The notes beneath the pieces are model-generated. The model was given only the letters and a program-made list of their open reading frames with translations. It was not told the origin of the DNA and did not search any database. Of a stretch of 31,317 nt of DNA, positions 5,362 to 15,411 are shown one piece after another (the stretch's first letter is position 1; each line of letters begins with the position of its first letter). Origin of the DNA: Treponema sp. (GTDB lineage: Bacteria; Spirochaetota; Spirochaetia; Treponematales; Breznakiellaceae). Location: the NCBI GenBank assembly GCA_031264395.1, contig JAISEB010000058.1, forward strand, positions 1-31,317, given 5' to 3'. The translations under genes were made by a program, and so were the position numbers.

Positions 5362-8300
5362 ATGGTAAAAGGGAAGACGGCCGTGAAGAGGATCTACGTG
5401 GGCAAGGACATTCAGGATGTAATGGAACTGCCGGATCTGATTGATATACAGCTCTGTTCCTACGAACGGTTTCTTCAGCGGGAAAAGCTCAGGGCGGGGG
5501 AAAAACCTGATCTGCAGGGGCTGGAGGAAGTGTTCAGGAATACCTTTCCTGTTGAAAGCCCCAACGGCGACATGGTGCTGGAATACGAGTATTACATCCT
5601 TGATGAAGGCACCATCAAATTTTCCGAGCAGGACTGCAGGCAAAAGGGCCTTACCTACGCGGTATCCCTCAAAGCGCGGATCAACCTTATCTTTCAGCAG
5701 ACAGGCGAAATACGCCAGAAAGACATTTATATGGGGGATATTCCCGTCATGACCGAGCGGGGCACCTTCATCATAAACGGCGCCGAACGGGTGGTTGTCT
5801 CCCAGATTCACCGTTCCCCGGGGGTTATCTTTAGTCATGAAAAGGGGATTTTCTCTTCCCGCATCATCCCGTACCGGGGGTCCTGGCTGGAATTCGAAAT
5901 AGACCAGAAGCGGGAACTCATCTACGCCAAAATAGACCGGAAGAAGCGCATTCTGGGTTCGATCTTCCTCCGGGCGCTGGGTTATGAAACCCGCGAGGAT
6001 ATTATCAACGCGTTTTACAAGACCCGTATTGTTGAAATAACGGACGACAGGGAAACGCGGGAAAAGCTGTCCGGGTGCGTTCTTGCCGTTCCGGTGTGGG
6101 TGGATGAAAGCGATGAAAAACTTGGCGGAACGGGGGCCAAGGAGCCGAAGGGAGAAGGCGCCAAGACGGCGAAAGAAAGCGCCCGGGAGTCAAAGGAAGG
6201 GGGTAAGGGCTCAGGCGGCAGGGAAGATGAAAACCGGGGGAAGAAGAAACTGTACCGCGCCGGGGAAAAACTTCACCCCCATAATGTTGACGAACTTCTT
6301 TCCAACGGGATCTCTTCCGTGGAAGTTATCGACTTTGAGGCGGAAGGTTCCCTCAATTCCCTTATGCTTCTCAACTGTTTTGAACGGGAAGAGATCAAAT
6401 TTGTCCGGGAAGACGCCCAGCGGGACGAGCCTTCCCGTGAGGACGCCCTTTCGGCGGTTTATTCCGTTCTCATGCCCGGAGAGACGATCACTGTGGAGGC
6501 CGCGGAGAAGGATCTTTTGGGGATGTTTTTTACCAGCCGCCGTTACGATCTTGGAAAAGTGGGGCGCTACAAGCTCAACAAAAAATTTGATTTCAAGCCG
6601 CCCCTGACCGATTTTACCCTTACCAAACAGGATATTATTGCGACGATGAAATTCCTTATCCAGGTCTGGGTTGGCGAGGAAAACATCGACGATATCGATC
6701 ATCTGGGGAACAGGCGGGTACGTTCTGTCGGGGAACTCATGGCCAACACCATGAAGACCGCCTTTAGCCGCATGGAGCGTATTGCCAAAGAGCGGATGAG
6801 CCTCAAGGAAACGGACACCATCAAGCCGCAGGATCTTATTTCCATTAAACCGGTTGTGGCGGCCATCAAGGAATTTTTCGGTTCCAGCCAGCTTTCCCAG
6901 TTTATGGATCAGGTCAATCCCCTCGCGGAGCTGACCCACAAAAGGCGGCTTAACGCGCTGGGTCCCGGCGGGCTTTCCCGCGACCGGGCGGGCTTTGAGG
7001 TGCGGGACGTTCACTACACCCACTATGGCCGCATGTGTCCCATAGAAACCCCGGAGGGCCCGAATATCGGCCTCATTGTTTCACTGGCGAATTATACCAG
7101 GGTGAACGAATACGGGTTCCTTGAGACTCCGTACCGCAGGGTGCTCAAGGGGGTCGCCACACGTGATATCGAGTACCTTTCCGCCATGGACGAGGACCGG
7201 TACTACATAGCGCAGGCTTCCGCGAAACTCAACGGCAACGGCAGTTTTGCCGACGAGCAGATCTCCTGCCGCCGTCAGGGCGATTATACCACCCGTACTC
7301 CCGAAGACATTCAGTACATGGATGTTTCGCCGAAGCAGATCATTTCGGTTTCGGCGTCCCTCATTCCCTTTCTGGAACACGACGACGCCAACCGCGCGCT
7401 CATGGGTTCCAACATGCAGAGGCAGGCGGTGCCGCTGGTATTCCCCGAGGCTCCCATAGTCGGTACGGGAATGGAAGGGAAGTGCGCCTACGATTCCGGG
7501 GTGCTTGTCAAATCCAGGCGGAACGGAACGGTGGTCCGCGTTACCTCCCACGAGATCGTGATCAAACCGGAGGCGGGCAGTGCGGCCATAGCCGAAACCA
7601 ACTCCGAAGGGTTTGACGTGTACCGTCTGGTAAAATTCCAGCGCACCAATCAGGATACCTGCTACAACCAGCGTCCCATTGTCAAAACGGGCGAAAAGAT
7701 AAACGCGGGACAGGTAATTGCCGACGGGCCCGCCACAAAAAACGGGGAACTGGCGCTGGGCCGTAATATACTCGTGGGTTTCATGCCCTGGAACGGCTAC
7801 AACTACGAAGATTCCATTCTTATTTCGGAGCGTGTGGTCAAGGACGACATGTTCACCTCCATCCACATCAAGGAATTCATTACCGAAGTACGGGAGACGA
7901 AGCTGGGGCCGGAAAAGATCACCCGCGACATTCCCAATACTTCCGAAAAAAGCCTTGACAACCTTGACGGGGAAGGGATCATCCGGGTAGGGGCCAAGGT
8001 CCGTTCCGGGGACATCCTTGTGGGAAAGGTGACCCCCAAGAGTGAAACGGAAACCACGCCCGAGTTCAAGCTCCTCAATTCCATATTCGGCGAAAAGGCC
8101 AAGGAGGTCCGCGATTCTTCCCTCCGGGTGCCGCACGGCATTGAGGGAACCATCATCGACATTCAGCGGCTCAAGCGTACCCAGGGGGACGATCTTAACC
8201 CCGGCGTTGACGAAGTGGTCAAGGTGCTTATCGCCACCAAACGCAAGCTCCGCGAGGGCGACAAGATGGCCGGCCGCCACGGCAACAAGGGCGTCGTTGC

Positions 8301-9003
8301 CCGCATTCTTCCCGAAGAAGACATGCCGTATATGGAAGACGGCACTCCGCTGGACATCTGCCTTACCCCGCTGGGGGTGCCTTCGCGCATGAACATAGGC
8401 CAGCTTCTGGAAACGGAATTGGGATGGGCGGGCTCCACGCTGGATGAATGGTATTCGACCCCGGTGTTTCAGTCTCCTTCCACGGAGCAAATAGAAGAGA
8501 AACTCAGGGAAGCGGGGCTGCCGGTTACCAGCAAGACCGCGCTCAGGGACGGCAGAACGGGCGAACCGTTTGTGAATCCCATTTTCTGCGGGATGATCTA
8601 CTTCCTCAAGCTCCACCACCTTGTAGACGACAAGATGCACGCGCGCTCCACCGGGCCCTATTCTCTTGTGACCCAGCAGCCTTTGGGCGGCAAGGCCCAG
8701 TTCGGCGGCCAGCGGCTTGGTGAAATGGAAGTGTGGGCGCTTGAGGCCTACGGCGCGGCCAATACCCTGCAGGAACTCCTTACCATCAAGTCGGACGACA
8801 TGATGGGCCGGTCCAAGATCTACGAGGCTATTGTCAAGGGAGAGCCTTCCACAACGGCGGGAATCCCCGAATCCTTCAATGTTCTGGTTCAGGAACTCCG
8901 CGGGCTTGCCCTGGACCTTACGATCTATGACCTTAAAGGCAAACAGATACCGCTTACCGAGCGGGATGATGAACTGATAACGAAGTCCGGTTCCAATTTT
9001 TAG
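5362..9003 (+). CDS. rpoB: DNA-directed RNA polymerase subunit beta
   Basis: 1213 residues, the catalytic beta subunit. The rifampicin pocket reads GSSQLSQFMDQVNPLAE (about 507-523), then THKRRLNALGPGG. Residue 531 is Asn (codon 6952-6954) where E. coli has Ser531. The downstream core holds KMAGRHGNKGVVARI and the switch region GGKAQFGGQRLGEMEVWALEAYGA in two parts. Between residues 251 and 296 lies a low-complexity stretch rich in Gly, Lys and Glu (for example KEPKGEGAKTAKES) that looks like a lineage-specific insertion in the lobe; treponemal RpoB is, from memory, about 1180 residues. The start ATG at 5362 follows GGGGGAAATCA. It is transcribed with rpoC, 74 bases downstream. Confidence 0.98.
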   Translation: MVKGKTAVKRIYVGKDIQDVMELPDLIDIQLCSYERFLQREKLRAGEKPDLQGLEEVFRNTFPVESPNGDMVLEYEYYILDEGTIKFSEQDCRQKGLTYAVSLKARINLIFQQTGEIRQKDIYMGDIPVMTERGTFIINGAERVVVSQIHRSPGVIFSHEKGIFSSRIIPYRGSWLEFEIDQKRELIYAKIDRKKRILGSIFLRALGYETREDIINAFYKTRIVEITDDRETREKLSGCVLAVPVWVDESDEKLGGTGAKEPKGEGAKTAKESARESKEGGKGSGGREDENRGKKKLYRAGEKLHPHNVDELLSNGISSVEVIDFEAEGSLNSLMLLNCFEREEIKFVREDAQRDEPSREDALSAVYSVLMPGETITVEAAEKDLLGMFFTSRRYDLGKVGRYKLNKKFDFKPPLTDFTLTKQDIIATMKFLIQVWVGEENIDDIDHLGNRRVRSVGELMANTMKTAFSRMERIAKERMSLKETDTIKPQDLISIKPVVAAIKEFFGSSQLSQFMDQVNPLAELTHKRRLNALGPGGLSRDRAGFEVRDVHYTHYGRMCPIETPEGPNIGLIVSLANYTRVNEYGFLETPYRRVLKGVATRDIEYLSAMDEDRYYIAQASAKLNGNGSFADEQISCRRQGDYTTRTPEDIQYMDVSPKQIISVSASLIPFLEHDDANRALMGSNMQRQAVPLVFPEAPIVGTGMEGKCAYDSGVLVKSRRNGTVVRVTSHEIVIKPEAGSAAIAETNSEGFDVYRLVKFQRTNQDTCYNQRPIVKTGEKINAGQVIADGPATKNGELALGRNILVGFMPWNGYNYEDSILISERVVKDDMFTSIHIKEFITEVRETKLGPEKITRDIPNTSEKSLDNLDGEGIIRVGAKVRSGDILVGKVTPKSETETTPEFKLLNSIFGEKAKEVRDSSLRVPHGIEGTIIDIQRLKRTQGDDLNPGVDEVVKVLIATKRKLREGDKMAGRHGNKGVVARILPEEDMPYMEDGTPLDICLTPLGVPSRMNIGQLLETELGWAGSTLDEWYSTPVFQSPSTEQIEEKLREAGLPVTSKTALRDGRTGEPFVNPIFCGMIYFLKLHHLVDDKMHARSTGPYSLVTQQPLGGKAQFGGQRLGEMEVWALEAYGAANTLQELLTIKSDDMMGRSKIYEAIVKGEPSTTAGIPESFNVLVQELRGLALDLTIYDLKGKQIPLTERDDELITKSGSNF

Positions 9004-9077
9004 AAAGCCGGTATGCGGCTGGAGAAAGGCGGAAGGTGTTGTGGTGAACGGCCGGGAGCGGCGAACAAGGAGAGTAT

Positions 9078-12000
9078 ATGCGGGACATTCAGGATTTTGA
9101 TTCGATCATGATAAAGCTGGCCTCCCCGGAGATGATACGGGCGTGGTCCTACGGCGAGGTAAAAAAACCGGAGACGATCAATTACCGGACGCTCCGGCCC
9201 GAAAAAGACGGCCTTTTCTGCGAGCGTATCTTCGGGACGACCAAAGAATGGGAATGTTACTGCGGTAAATTCAAGTCCATACGCTACAAGGGCGTGATCT
9301 GCGACCGCTGCGGCGTTGAAGTTACCCACTTCAAGGTGCGCCGTGAGCGTATGGGCCACATAGAACTGGCCGCCCCGGTTTCGCATATTTGGTACTACCG
9401 TTCAGTTCCCAGCCGCATGGGCCTGCTCCTGGATCTTCCCATGACGGCCCTCCGTTCGGTGCTCTACTATGAAAAATACGTGGTCATAGACTCGGGGGAC
9501 ACTGATCTTAAAAAGATGCAGCTCCTTACCGAGGAAGAGTATTACGAAGCGCTGGAACGTTACGGCGGGGCCTTCTCCGCCGGCATGGGCGCCGAGGCGA
9601 TACGGACCCTTCTTGAAACTATCAACCTCGATCAGATTGCCGCGGAACTGCGGGCCAAAATGATAGAGAAAGGCGCGAAGAGCGACAAGCGCCTGTTGAA
9701 GCGCATCGATATTGTCGAGAATTTCCGCAATTCCAGCAATAAGCCCGAGTGGATGATACTCGAGGTTATCCCGGTGATACCGCCGGAGCTGCGCCCCATG
9801 GTTCAGCTTGACGGCGGGCGCTTTGCCACAAGCGATCTCAACGATCTGTACCGCCGGGTAATCAACCGGAACAACAGGCTGAAGCGCCTGCAGATGCTCA
9901 ACGCCCCCGATATTATCATACGGAACGAAAAGCGCATGCTGCAGGAAGCGGTGGACGCGCTGTTCGACAATTCCAAGAAGAAACGGGTGGTAAAGGGCGC
10001 AAGCAACCGGCCCCTCAAATCGATAAGCGACATGCTCAAGGGAAAGCAGGGCCGTTTCAGGCAGAACCTCCTTGGAAAGCGCGTTGACTATTCCGGCCGG
10101 AGCGTCATCACCGTCGGGCCGGATCTCAAGATGTGGCAGTGCGGGCTTCCCACCAAAATGGCGCTGGAACTCTTCAAGCCCTTTATCATGAAGAAACTTG
10201 TGGACAAGGATGTTGTCTACAACATCAAGAAAGCGAAGATGCTGGTGGAGGCGGAAACTTCCGAGGTCTTTGCCGTTCTTGACGAGGTGGTCAAGGAACA
10301 TCCTGTGCTTCTTAACCGGGCGCCTACGCTGCACCGGCTGGGGATTCAGGCGTTTGAGCCCGTGCTTGTCGAGGGAAAGGCCATCAAGCTTCACCCGCTT
10401 GTCTGCCACGCCTTTAACGCCGACTTTGACGGCGACCAAATGGCGGTTCACGTGCCCCTTACCCAGGCGGCCCAGATGGAGTGCTGGACCCTCATGCTCA
10501 GTGTCCGCAATCTCCTTAACCCGGCCAACGGGAAAACAATCGTGTTTCCGTCGCAGGATATGGTGCTGGGGATTAACTTTCTTACAAGGATCAAGCCGAA
10601 TGCCAAACGTCCCGGCTCCGCCAGAGACGGGACAAAGAACAGGATTCCTTCCTATTCCACGGTGGAGGAGATCTACATGGCGGTGGAGGCCGGTTCCCTT
10701 GAATGGGAGGCGGTGATACGGGTACCTCCGCCCAAACTGCCGGTGTGGGACAAGGTTGGCCACGAGGCGGAAACCGGGCGCGACGGCCTTATTGAAACGA
10801 CCGCGGGCCGCCTTGTGTTCAACGAAGAGCTGCCGCCGGAAATTCCTTTCATCAATTATGAACTAAAGGACAAGGAACTGCGGGCCCTTATCGAAAACAT
10901 CTTCGGTGAAAAAGGCTCCTGGACCACGGTCTGCATGCTCGACGCCATTAAATCCACGGGCTATAAATACGCGACGGTTTTCGGCGCCACCATTGGCGTC
11001 GACGACATTGTGGTGCCCAAAGAAAAGACCGAAATGATAAACAAGGCCAACAGGGAAGTTGACTCCATTCAGAAGCAGTACCGCCAGGGGCACATTACCC
11101 AGGAGGAGCGGTACAACCGTGTTGTCGAAGTCTGGTCAAGGACCAACGAGGATCTTACCAACATCATGATGAAGACCCTGGAAGCGGACCGCGACGGCTT
11201 CAATTCAGTCTACATGATGGCGAACTCCGGCGCCCGGGGAAGCCGCAACCAGATACGCCAGCTTGCCGGTATGCGCGGCCTCATGGCCAAGCCTTCCGGG
11301 GACATTATAGAGCTTCCCGTCAGGTCCAACTTCAAAGAGGGCCTTTCGGTTATCGAATTCTTCATCTCCACCAACGGCGCCCGCAAGGGGCTTGCCGATA
11401 CGGCGCTCAAGACCGCCGAGGCCGGCTACCTGACGCGGCGGCTTGTGGACATAGCCCAGGACGTGGTGGTAAACGAGGACGACTGCGGCACCATCAACGG
11501 CATTGCCTATTCGGCCATTAAGGACGGCGAGGATATTGTGGAGCCCCTCTCCGACCGCATCGTGGGCCGTTACACCCTGGAGCGGGTCAAGCATCCTATT
11601 ACGGGGGAACTTATCATAGATGTTAACGAGGAGATCACCGAGGACATAGCCGCCGCCATAGAGACCGCGGGAATAGAGACCGTGCGTATACGGACGGTCC
11701 TTACCTGCGAGGCAAAGCACGGGGTCTGCCGCCGCTGTTACGGCCGCAACCTGGCGACAAACCGTTCGGTGGATATAGGCGAAGCGGTGGGAACCATAGC
11801 GGCCCAGTCCATAGGCCAGCCGGGCACGCAGCTTACCATGCGGACCTTCCATATAGGGGGCGTTGCCACCAAGATAAGCGAGGAAAACAGAACCTTCCTT
11901 AAATACCCTGTGTACATCCGCGACATTACGGGGGTTCATGTGGAACTTCCGTCGGGGCACTGGCTTTTTACCCGCAAGGGGTACGCCGTGGTCAACAAGG

Positions 12001-13415
12001 TGATGAAGGAATACCGCCTTGAAGCAAAGGACAGCCTCCTTGTGGAGAACGGCAAGAAGATCATCCGGGGCGAGCCTGTCATAAAGCGCGGGAACAAGGA
12101 TATCCTTTCCACCGAAATAGCCTACGCCATGGTGAAGGAAGGTGAAAACGGGACTATCCTTTACCTTATCGGCCAGGATCAAAAAATAGAGATACGCAAC
12201 GGTTCGGAACTGGTGGTAAAGAAGGGAGAAGTGGCGGAAGCGGAAAAAACCATCGCCACATTTGATCCCTTCTCGGACCCCATCATCGCCGAAGCCGGCG
12301 GGATCGTAAAATACGAGGACATTATCCCCGGTTCCACTCTCAAGGAAGAAATAGACGAGGAAACGGGAAACACGGAAAAAAGGATCACCGATTTTCAGTT
12401 TGAAAGCAAACAGCCGAGGATCTTCATTGTGGACGAGGAAGGGACGGAGCTTGCCTCCTACTTTCTGCCCGGAGGGGCCGTCATACTGGTTGACGAGGAT
12501 GAAAAAGTACACGCCGGAAGGACAATCGCCAAAACCTTTAAGGAATCCGCGAAGGCTTCCGACATTACCTCGGGCCTTCCCCGCGTCAGCGAACTCTTCG
12601 AGGCCCGCAAGCCGAAGAATCCCGCCGTTCTTGCCCAGGTTTCCGGTATTGTCCGTTTCAAGGGCATCGTCAAGGGCAAGCGGGTGGTGATCGTTGAGGA
12701 CGGTTTCGGCAAGGAATACAAACATCTTATCCCCATGGCAAAACGGCTTCTTATCCGGGACGGTGATACCGTAGAGGCGGGGGAATCGCTCTGCCTGGGC
12801 CTTACTAATCCCCACGACGTGCTGCACATACTGGGCGAAAGCACCCTTCACCGCTATCTCATGGACGAGATACAGCAGGTGTACCGCCTCCAGGGGGTTT
12901 CCATCAACGACAAGCACATCGGCGTCATCGTGCGCCAGATGATGCGGAAGGTGGAGATTGTCGCCGTGGGGGACACGCGGTTCATCTACGGCGCCATGGT
13001 GGACAAGTACAAGTTCCACGAGGAAAACCGCCGGGTCATGGCGGAAGGCGGCCAGCCCGCCGTCGCCAAGCCCATGTTCCAGGGGATTACCAAGGCTTCC
13101 CTTAACATTGACTCTTTCCTTTCCGCCGCGTCTTTCCAGGAGACTACCCGCGTGCTTACCAACGCCGCCATAGCCGGATCAACCGATTATCTGCGCGGCC
13201 TTAAGGAAAACATCATCATAGGGCATCCCATTCCGGCTGGTACCGGCATGAAGCGCTACCGGCAGATCAAGCTGTTCGATGAGGATCAGCAGGATCTGGA
13301 TCTGTACATGCAGGAGATCCTTGAGCGGCGCAGGCTTGAAGTTGCGGAAGCGGAAAACGAGAGCGAAGAAGAAGAGTACGCCCCCGAAGGGGAAGAAGCG
13401 GAAACGGAGGAATAG
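9078..13415 (+). CDS. rpoC: DNA-directed RNA polymerase subunit beta'
   Basis: 1445 residues, an undivided beta' subunit. The first zinc site has Cys60, Cys62, Cys75 and Cys78. The active-site motif NADFDGDQM lies at residues 447-455, with Asp449, Asp451 and Asp453 chelating catalytic Mg2+. The bridge helix/trigger-loop region is readable around GQPGTQLTMRTFHIGG. The second zinc site includes CEAKHGVCRRCYG. The last 25 or so residues are strongly acidic (ESEEEEYAPEGEEAETEE). CAAGGAGAG precedes the ATG. No rpsL, rpsG or fusA follows; instead the transcript meets a convergent gene across twin hairpins. Confidence 0.98.
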   Translation: MRDIQDFDSIMIKLASPEMIRAWSYGEVKKPETINYRTLRPEKDGLFCERIFGTTKEWECYCGKFKSIRYKGVICDRCGVEVTHFKVRRERMGHIELAAPVSHIWYYRSVPSRMGLLLDLPMTALRSVLYYEKYVVIDSGDTDLKKMQLLTEEEYYEALERYGGAFSAGMGAEAIRTLLETINLDQIAAELRAKMIEKGAKSDKRLLKRIDIVENFRNSSNKPEWMILEVIPVIPPELRPMVQLDGGRFATSDLNDLYRRVINRNNRLKRLQMLNAPDIIIRNEKRMLQEAVDALFDNSKKKRVVKGASNRPLKSISDMLKGKQGRFRQNLLGKRVDYSGRSVITVGPDLKMWQCGLPTKMALELFKPFIMKKLVDKDVVYNIKKAKMLVEAETSEVFAVLDEVVKEHPVLLNRAPTLHRLGIQAFEPVLVEGKAIKLHPLVCHAFNADFDGDQMAVHVPLTQAAQMECWTLMLSVRNLLNPANGKTIVFPSQDMVLGINFLTRIKPNAKRPGSARDGTKNRIPSYSTVEEIYMAVEAGSLEWEAVIRVPPPKLPVWDKVGHEAETGRDGLIETTAGRLVFNEELPPEIPFINYELKDKELRALIENIFGEKGSWTTVCMLDAIKSTGYKYATVFGATIGVDDIVVPKEKTEMINKANREVDSIQKQYRQGHITQEERYNRVVEVWSRTNEDLTNIMMKTLEADRDGFNSVYMMANSGARGSRNQIRQLAGMRGLMAKPSGDIIELPVRSNFKEGLSVIEFFISTNGARKGLADTALKTAEAGYLTRRLVDIAQDVVVNEDDCGTINGIAYSAIKDGEDIVEPLSDRIVGRYTLERVKHPITGELIIDVNEEITEDIAAAIETAGIETVRIRTVLTCEAKHGVCRRCYGRNLATNRSVDIGEAVGTIAAQSIGQPGTQLTMRTFHIGGVATKISEENRTFLKYPVYIRDITGVHVELPSGHWLFTRKGYAVVNKVMKEYRLEAKDSLLVENGKKIIRGEPVIKRGNKDILSTEIAYAMVKEGENGTILYLIGQDQKIEIRNGSELVVKKGEVAEAEKTIATFDPFSDPIIAEAGGIVKYEDIIPGSTLKEEIDEETGNTEKRITDFQFESKQPRIFIVDEEGTELASYFLPGGAVILVDEDEKVHAGRTIAKTFKESAKASDITSGLPRVSELFEARKPKNPAVLAQVSGIVRFKGIVKGKRVVIVEDGFGKEYKHLIPMAKRLLIRDGDTVEAGESLCLGLTNPHDVLHILGESTLHRYLMDEIQQVYRLQGVSINDKHIGVIVRQMMRKVEIVAVGDTRFIYGAMVDKYKFHEENRRVMAEGGQPAVAKPMFQGITKASLNIDSFLSAASFQETTRVLTNAAIAGSTDYLRGLKENIIIGHPIPAGTGMKRYRQIKLFDEDQQDLDLYMQEILERRRLEVAEAENESEEEEYAPEGEEAETEE

Positions 13416-13440
13416 CTTCCCCAAAAGGAAACGCCCCGTC

Positions 13441-13494
13441 TTTCCCCCTTGCTTAGGGGGAAACGCCCCCGCCTTCCCCCTTTGCTTAGGGGAA
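13441..13494. terminator. Two tandem hairpins between convergent rpoC and barrel gene
   Basis: Hairpin 1 pairs TTTCCCCC (13441-13448) with GGGGGAAA (13456-13463). Hairpin 2 pairs TTCCCC (13474-13479) with GGGGAA (13489-13494). They are near-identical units of about 33 bases, each with the loop element TTGCTTA. The stop codon of the leftward gene (13488-13486) lies inside hairpin 2. They probably act as a bidirectional terminator or a small duplicated repeat. Confidence 0.6.
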
Positions 13495-15405
13495 TATCTT
13501 GAAGCCGACGCTCATGACAAAGTCCGTGCGCGGCAGATATTCTGGTGAACTGAAACTTGAATACCCCCCCTGTTCTTCCTTGACGACATAGCCTGTCGCC
13601 GGATCGAAGGTTGTCTGCCCGCCCCTGGTGTAGCGCGTAACGACTATGCCCGCTTCGGCAAAGAGGGACAGGGGGATTTTTCTTGTCTTGAGGCTGTAGC
13701 TTCCGCCTATTTTGAACACATGGCGCCACTGGTATACGCCGTCCTTAAGGAAGGATTTTTCCGTGTTGGCGTCTTTGTAGATCTTGTCCCCCAGCGAGGA
13801 GCCGTCCACGCGCCCGCTGCCCCAATCGGCGCCGTGGCGTATCATTTGATACTGGGCGTGGATATTCGCGCCGGGAAGCATCATGGCCTCGATGCGCAGA
13901 AGCGCTTCGTCGCTGTTTGGCGGCAGATAGATGCCAAGCGATTCGCCGTTGTTTATATAGGCGGTGTCCATGGGAACGCGGGTCCAGGGCGTTTCGGTGT
14001 ATTCGTGGGTATAGCAGTAAGGCTCTACCTTGGTGTAACGCAAGGTAAGGGACGCGAAGGGAAGCCAGGGGATGTGTATCTTCGTACCCCCCTGAATCGC
14101 GTACATGTTCCTGTCCTGATGAAGAAAACTGCCGATTCCCGTGTCGAAGCGGGCCTCGTCAAGGTAAAGGCTGCCCCAGACCTTGAATTTGCCGGGTATG
14201 CGTATTTCAAGATCGCCAAAGAGCGCGAGATTGTCAAAGTCGCCCACGTTGTTCTGATAGAAGAAATTGCTGTTTACCGGGAAGAAGTAGCCCAGATCGA
14301 AACGCTTGGGCCACACGGTGGCGCTGCCGAAGTCGATATGGATGAACTTTCCCGGATTAAACTCCAGCATGGCAAGGGTAAACAGATTCTGGAAGGGATC
14401 GGCGTCCATCCACTGATTGCTCGTCTTCAGGTATTCAAGGGCGCCTGTGAGGAAGGAGAAGTTCATCCAGCGCGTCACAATGGCGCTGCCTTCGGCGGCT
14501 ACAAAAGGGCGGGCCGAGGCGTTGAGCACGAGGCTTGCCCCGTTTCCTTCGGGGCCCCAGTCCCGCCTCATCCTGCCGAAGCGGAACGCCAGACGCCTGT
14601 CAAAAAAGGACGCGTTTATTTCGGAAATAATTTCGTAGCCAAAGGCCACGCTGTCCGGCCACGCGTGATACCCGCCGAGATCCGCCGGGGGAAATACCGC
14701 TCCTTCCCAATCCTTGGTGAAGGTTCCCGGAAACCAGGCCGGAATATCGTAGACAAGCGAATAGGACTGGGGGTAGATGTCGTAATGGTAGGTATGGGTA
14801 ATAGGGATGCCGTACGCGTCGAAATACGGGGGCCCGCCGTAAGGATCGGCTGGCCTTCCGTATTTTGTGTCGATATAAGGCGGATTGGGCCTGGCCCCCA
14901 GTATATCCCGGTCAGCATACAGAAAGCCGCCCTTTACGTTGAAATTCCAGGAAAAGCGGTTTCCCATATCCCCGGCCATGTACAGTGTTCCCATGTTGAC
15001 GCTGCCCAAGGCAGTGTCCGGAACCCTGAACGAAAACACGCTTTCCCAGTTAACGCCGCCTTCAAACGAAAACCTTGTTCCGCTTTCGAACAAGTTATTG
15101 GAATAATAGCGCCCTTCCTGGTAGCTGAGGCCCTCGCTGCGCTCAAAGGATTCAAGAAGTTTCCGTACTATGACATTCTCCCGGTCTGAAATTCCCGCGT
15201 TAAGAATTTCGGTCAGCATGTTCTTGACCTGTCCGCCCGGCCATGGTTTCGCGGACGGGGGAGGGGTTACAAGGCCGCGGAGAACGGCGTTTTCTATGAC
15301 GGCATACACGTCGCTGTCAAGCGGGATTGAATTGTGCTCCTGGGCGTTAAGCGCCGGCGGGACGAGGAGGCAGAGAATGCATACAAACCATGCGGAAAAC
15401 TTCAT
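13486..15405 (-). CDS. Outer-membrane beta-barrel protein, Wzi (capsule assembly)-like
   Basis: 639 residues. A signal peptide (MKFSAWFVCILCLLVPPALNA, cut after about Ala21) is followed by a helical N-terminal part and then many alternating aromatic strands. The segment at residues 275-301 (FRFGRMRRDWGPEGNG, then LVLNASARPF) resembles the WGPG...L..S..A.P block of Wzi-family barrels, which anchor or assemble surface polysaccharide in other Gram-negatives. The last strand ends VMSVGFKIFP, so the terminal residue is Pro after the usual aromatic Phe. There is no Shine-Dalgarno; a -10-like TAGACT ends six bases before ATG, suggesting a leaderless mRNA. It is convergent with rpoC. The export and barrel call is firm; the Wzi link is by motif resemblance only. 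Confidence 0.7.
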   Translation of the reverse strand: MKFSAWFVCILCLLVPPALNAQEHNSIPLDSDVYAVIENAVLRGLVTPPPSAKPWPGGQVKNMLTEILNAGISDRENVIVRKLLESFERSEGLSYQEGRYYSNNLFESGTRFSFEGGVNWESVFSFRVPDTALGSVNMGTLYMAGDMGNRFSWNFNVKGGFLYADRDILGARPNPPYIDTKYGRPADPYGGPPYFDAYGIPITHTYHYDIYPQSYSLVYDIPAWFPGTFTKDWEGAVFPPADLGGYHAWPDSVAFGYEIISEINASFFDRRLAFRFGRMRRDWGPEGNGASLVLNASARPFVAAEGSAIVTRWMNFSFLTGALEYLKTSNQWMDADPFQNLFTLAMLEFNPGKFIHIDFGSATVWPKRFDLGYFFPVNSNFFYQNNVGDFDNLALFGDLEIRIPGKFKVWGSLYLDEARFDTGIGSFLHQDRNMYAIQGGTKIHIPWLPFASLTLRYTKVEPYCYTHEYTETPWTRVPMDTAYINNGESLGIYLPPNSDEALLRIEAMMLPGANIHAQYQMIRHGADWGSGRVDGSSLGDKIYKDANTEKSFLKDGVYQWRHVFKIGGSYSLKTRKIPLSLFAEAGIVVTRYTRGGQTTFDPATGYVVKEEQGGYSSFSSPEYLPRTDFVMSVGFKIFP

Positions 15406-15411
15406 GCTTTT

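Noticed and set aside
7081..8640. Open frame of 519 codons antisense to rpoB
   Set aside because: Mirror of conserved rpoB codons in a GC-rich gene; no motif or ribosome site of its own.
11205..13019. Open frame of 604 codons antisense to rpoC
   Set aside because: It lies wholly opposite a clear rpoC, is His/Val-rich in the manner of an antisense shadow, and shows no family motif.
13720..15189. Open frame of 489 codons opposite the barrel gene
   Set aside because: The leftward frame has a signal peptide, barrel strands and a complete length; the opposite frame is a shadow.
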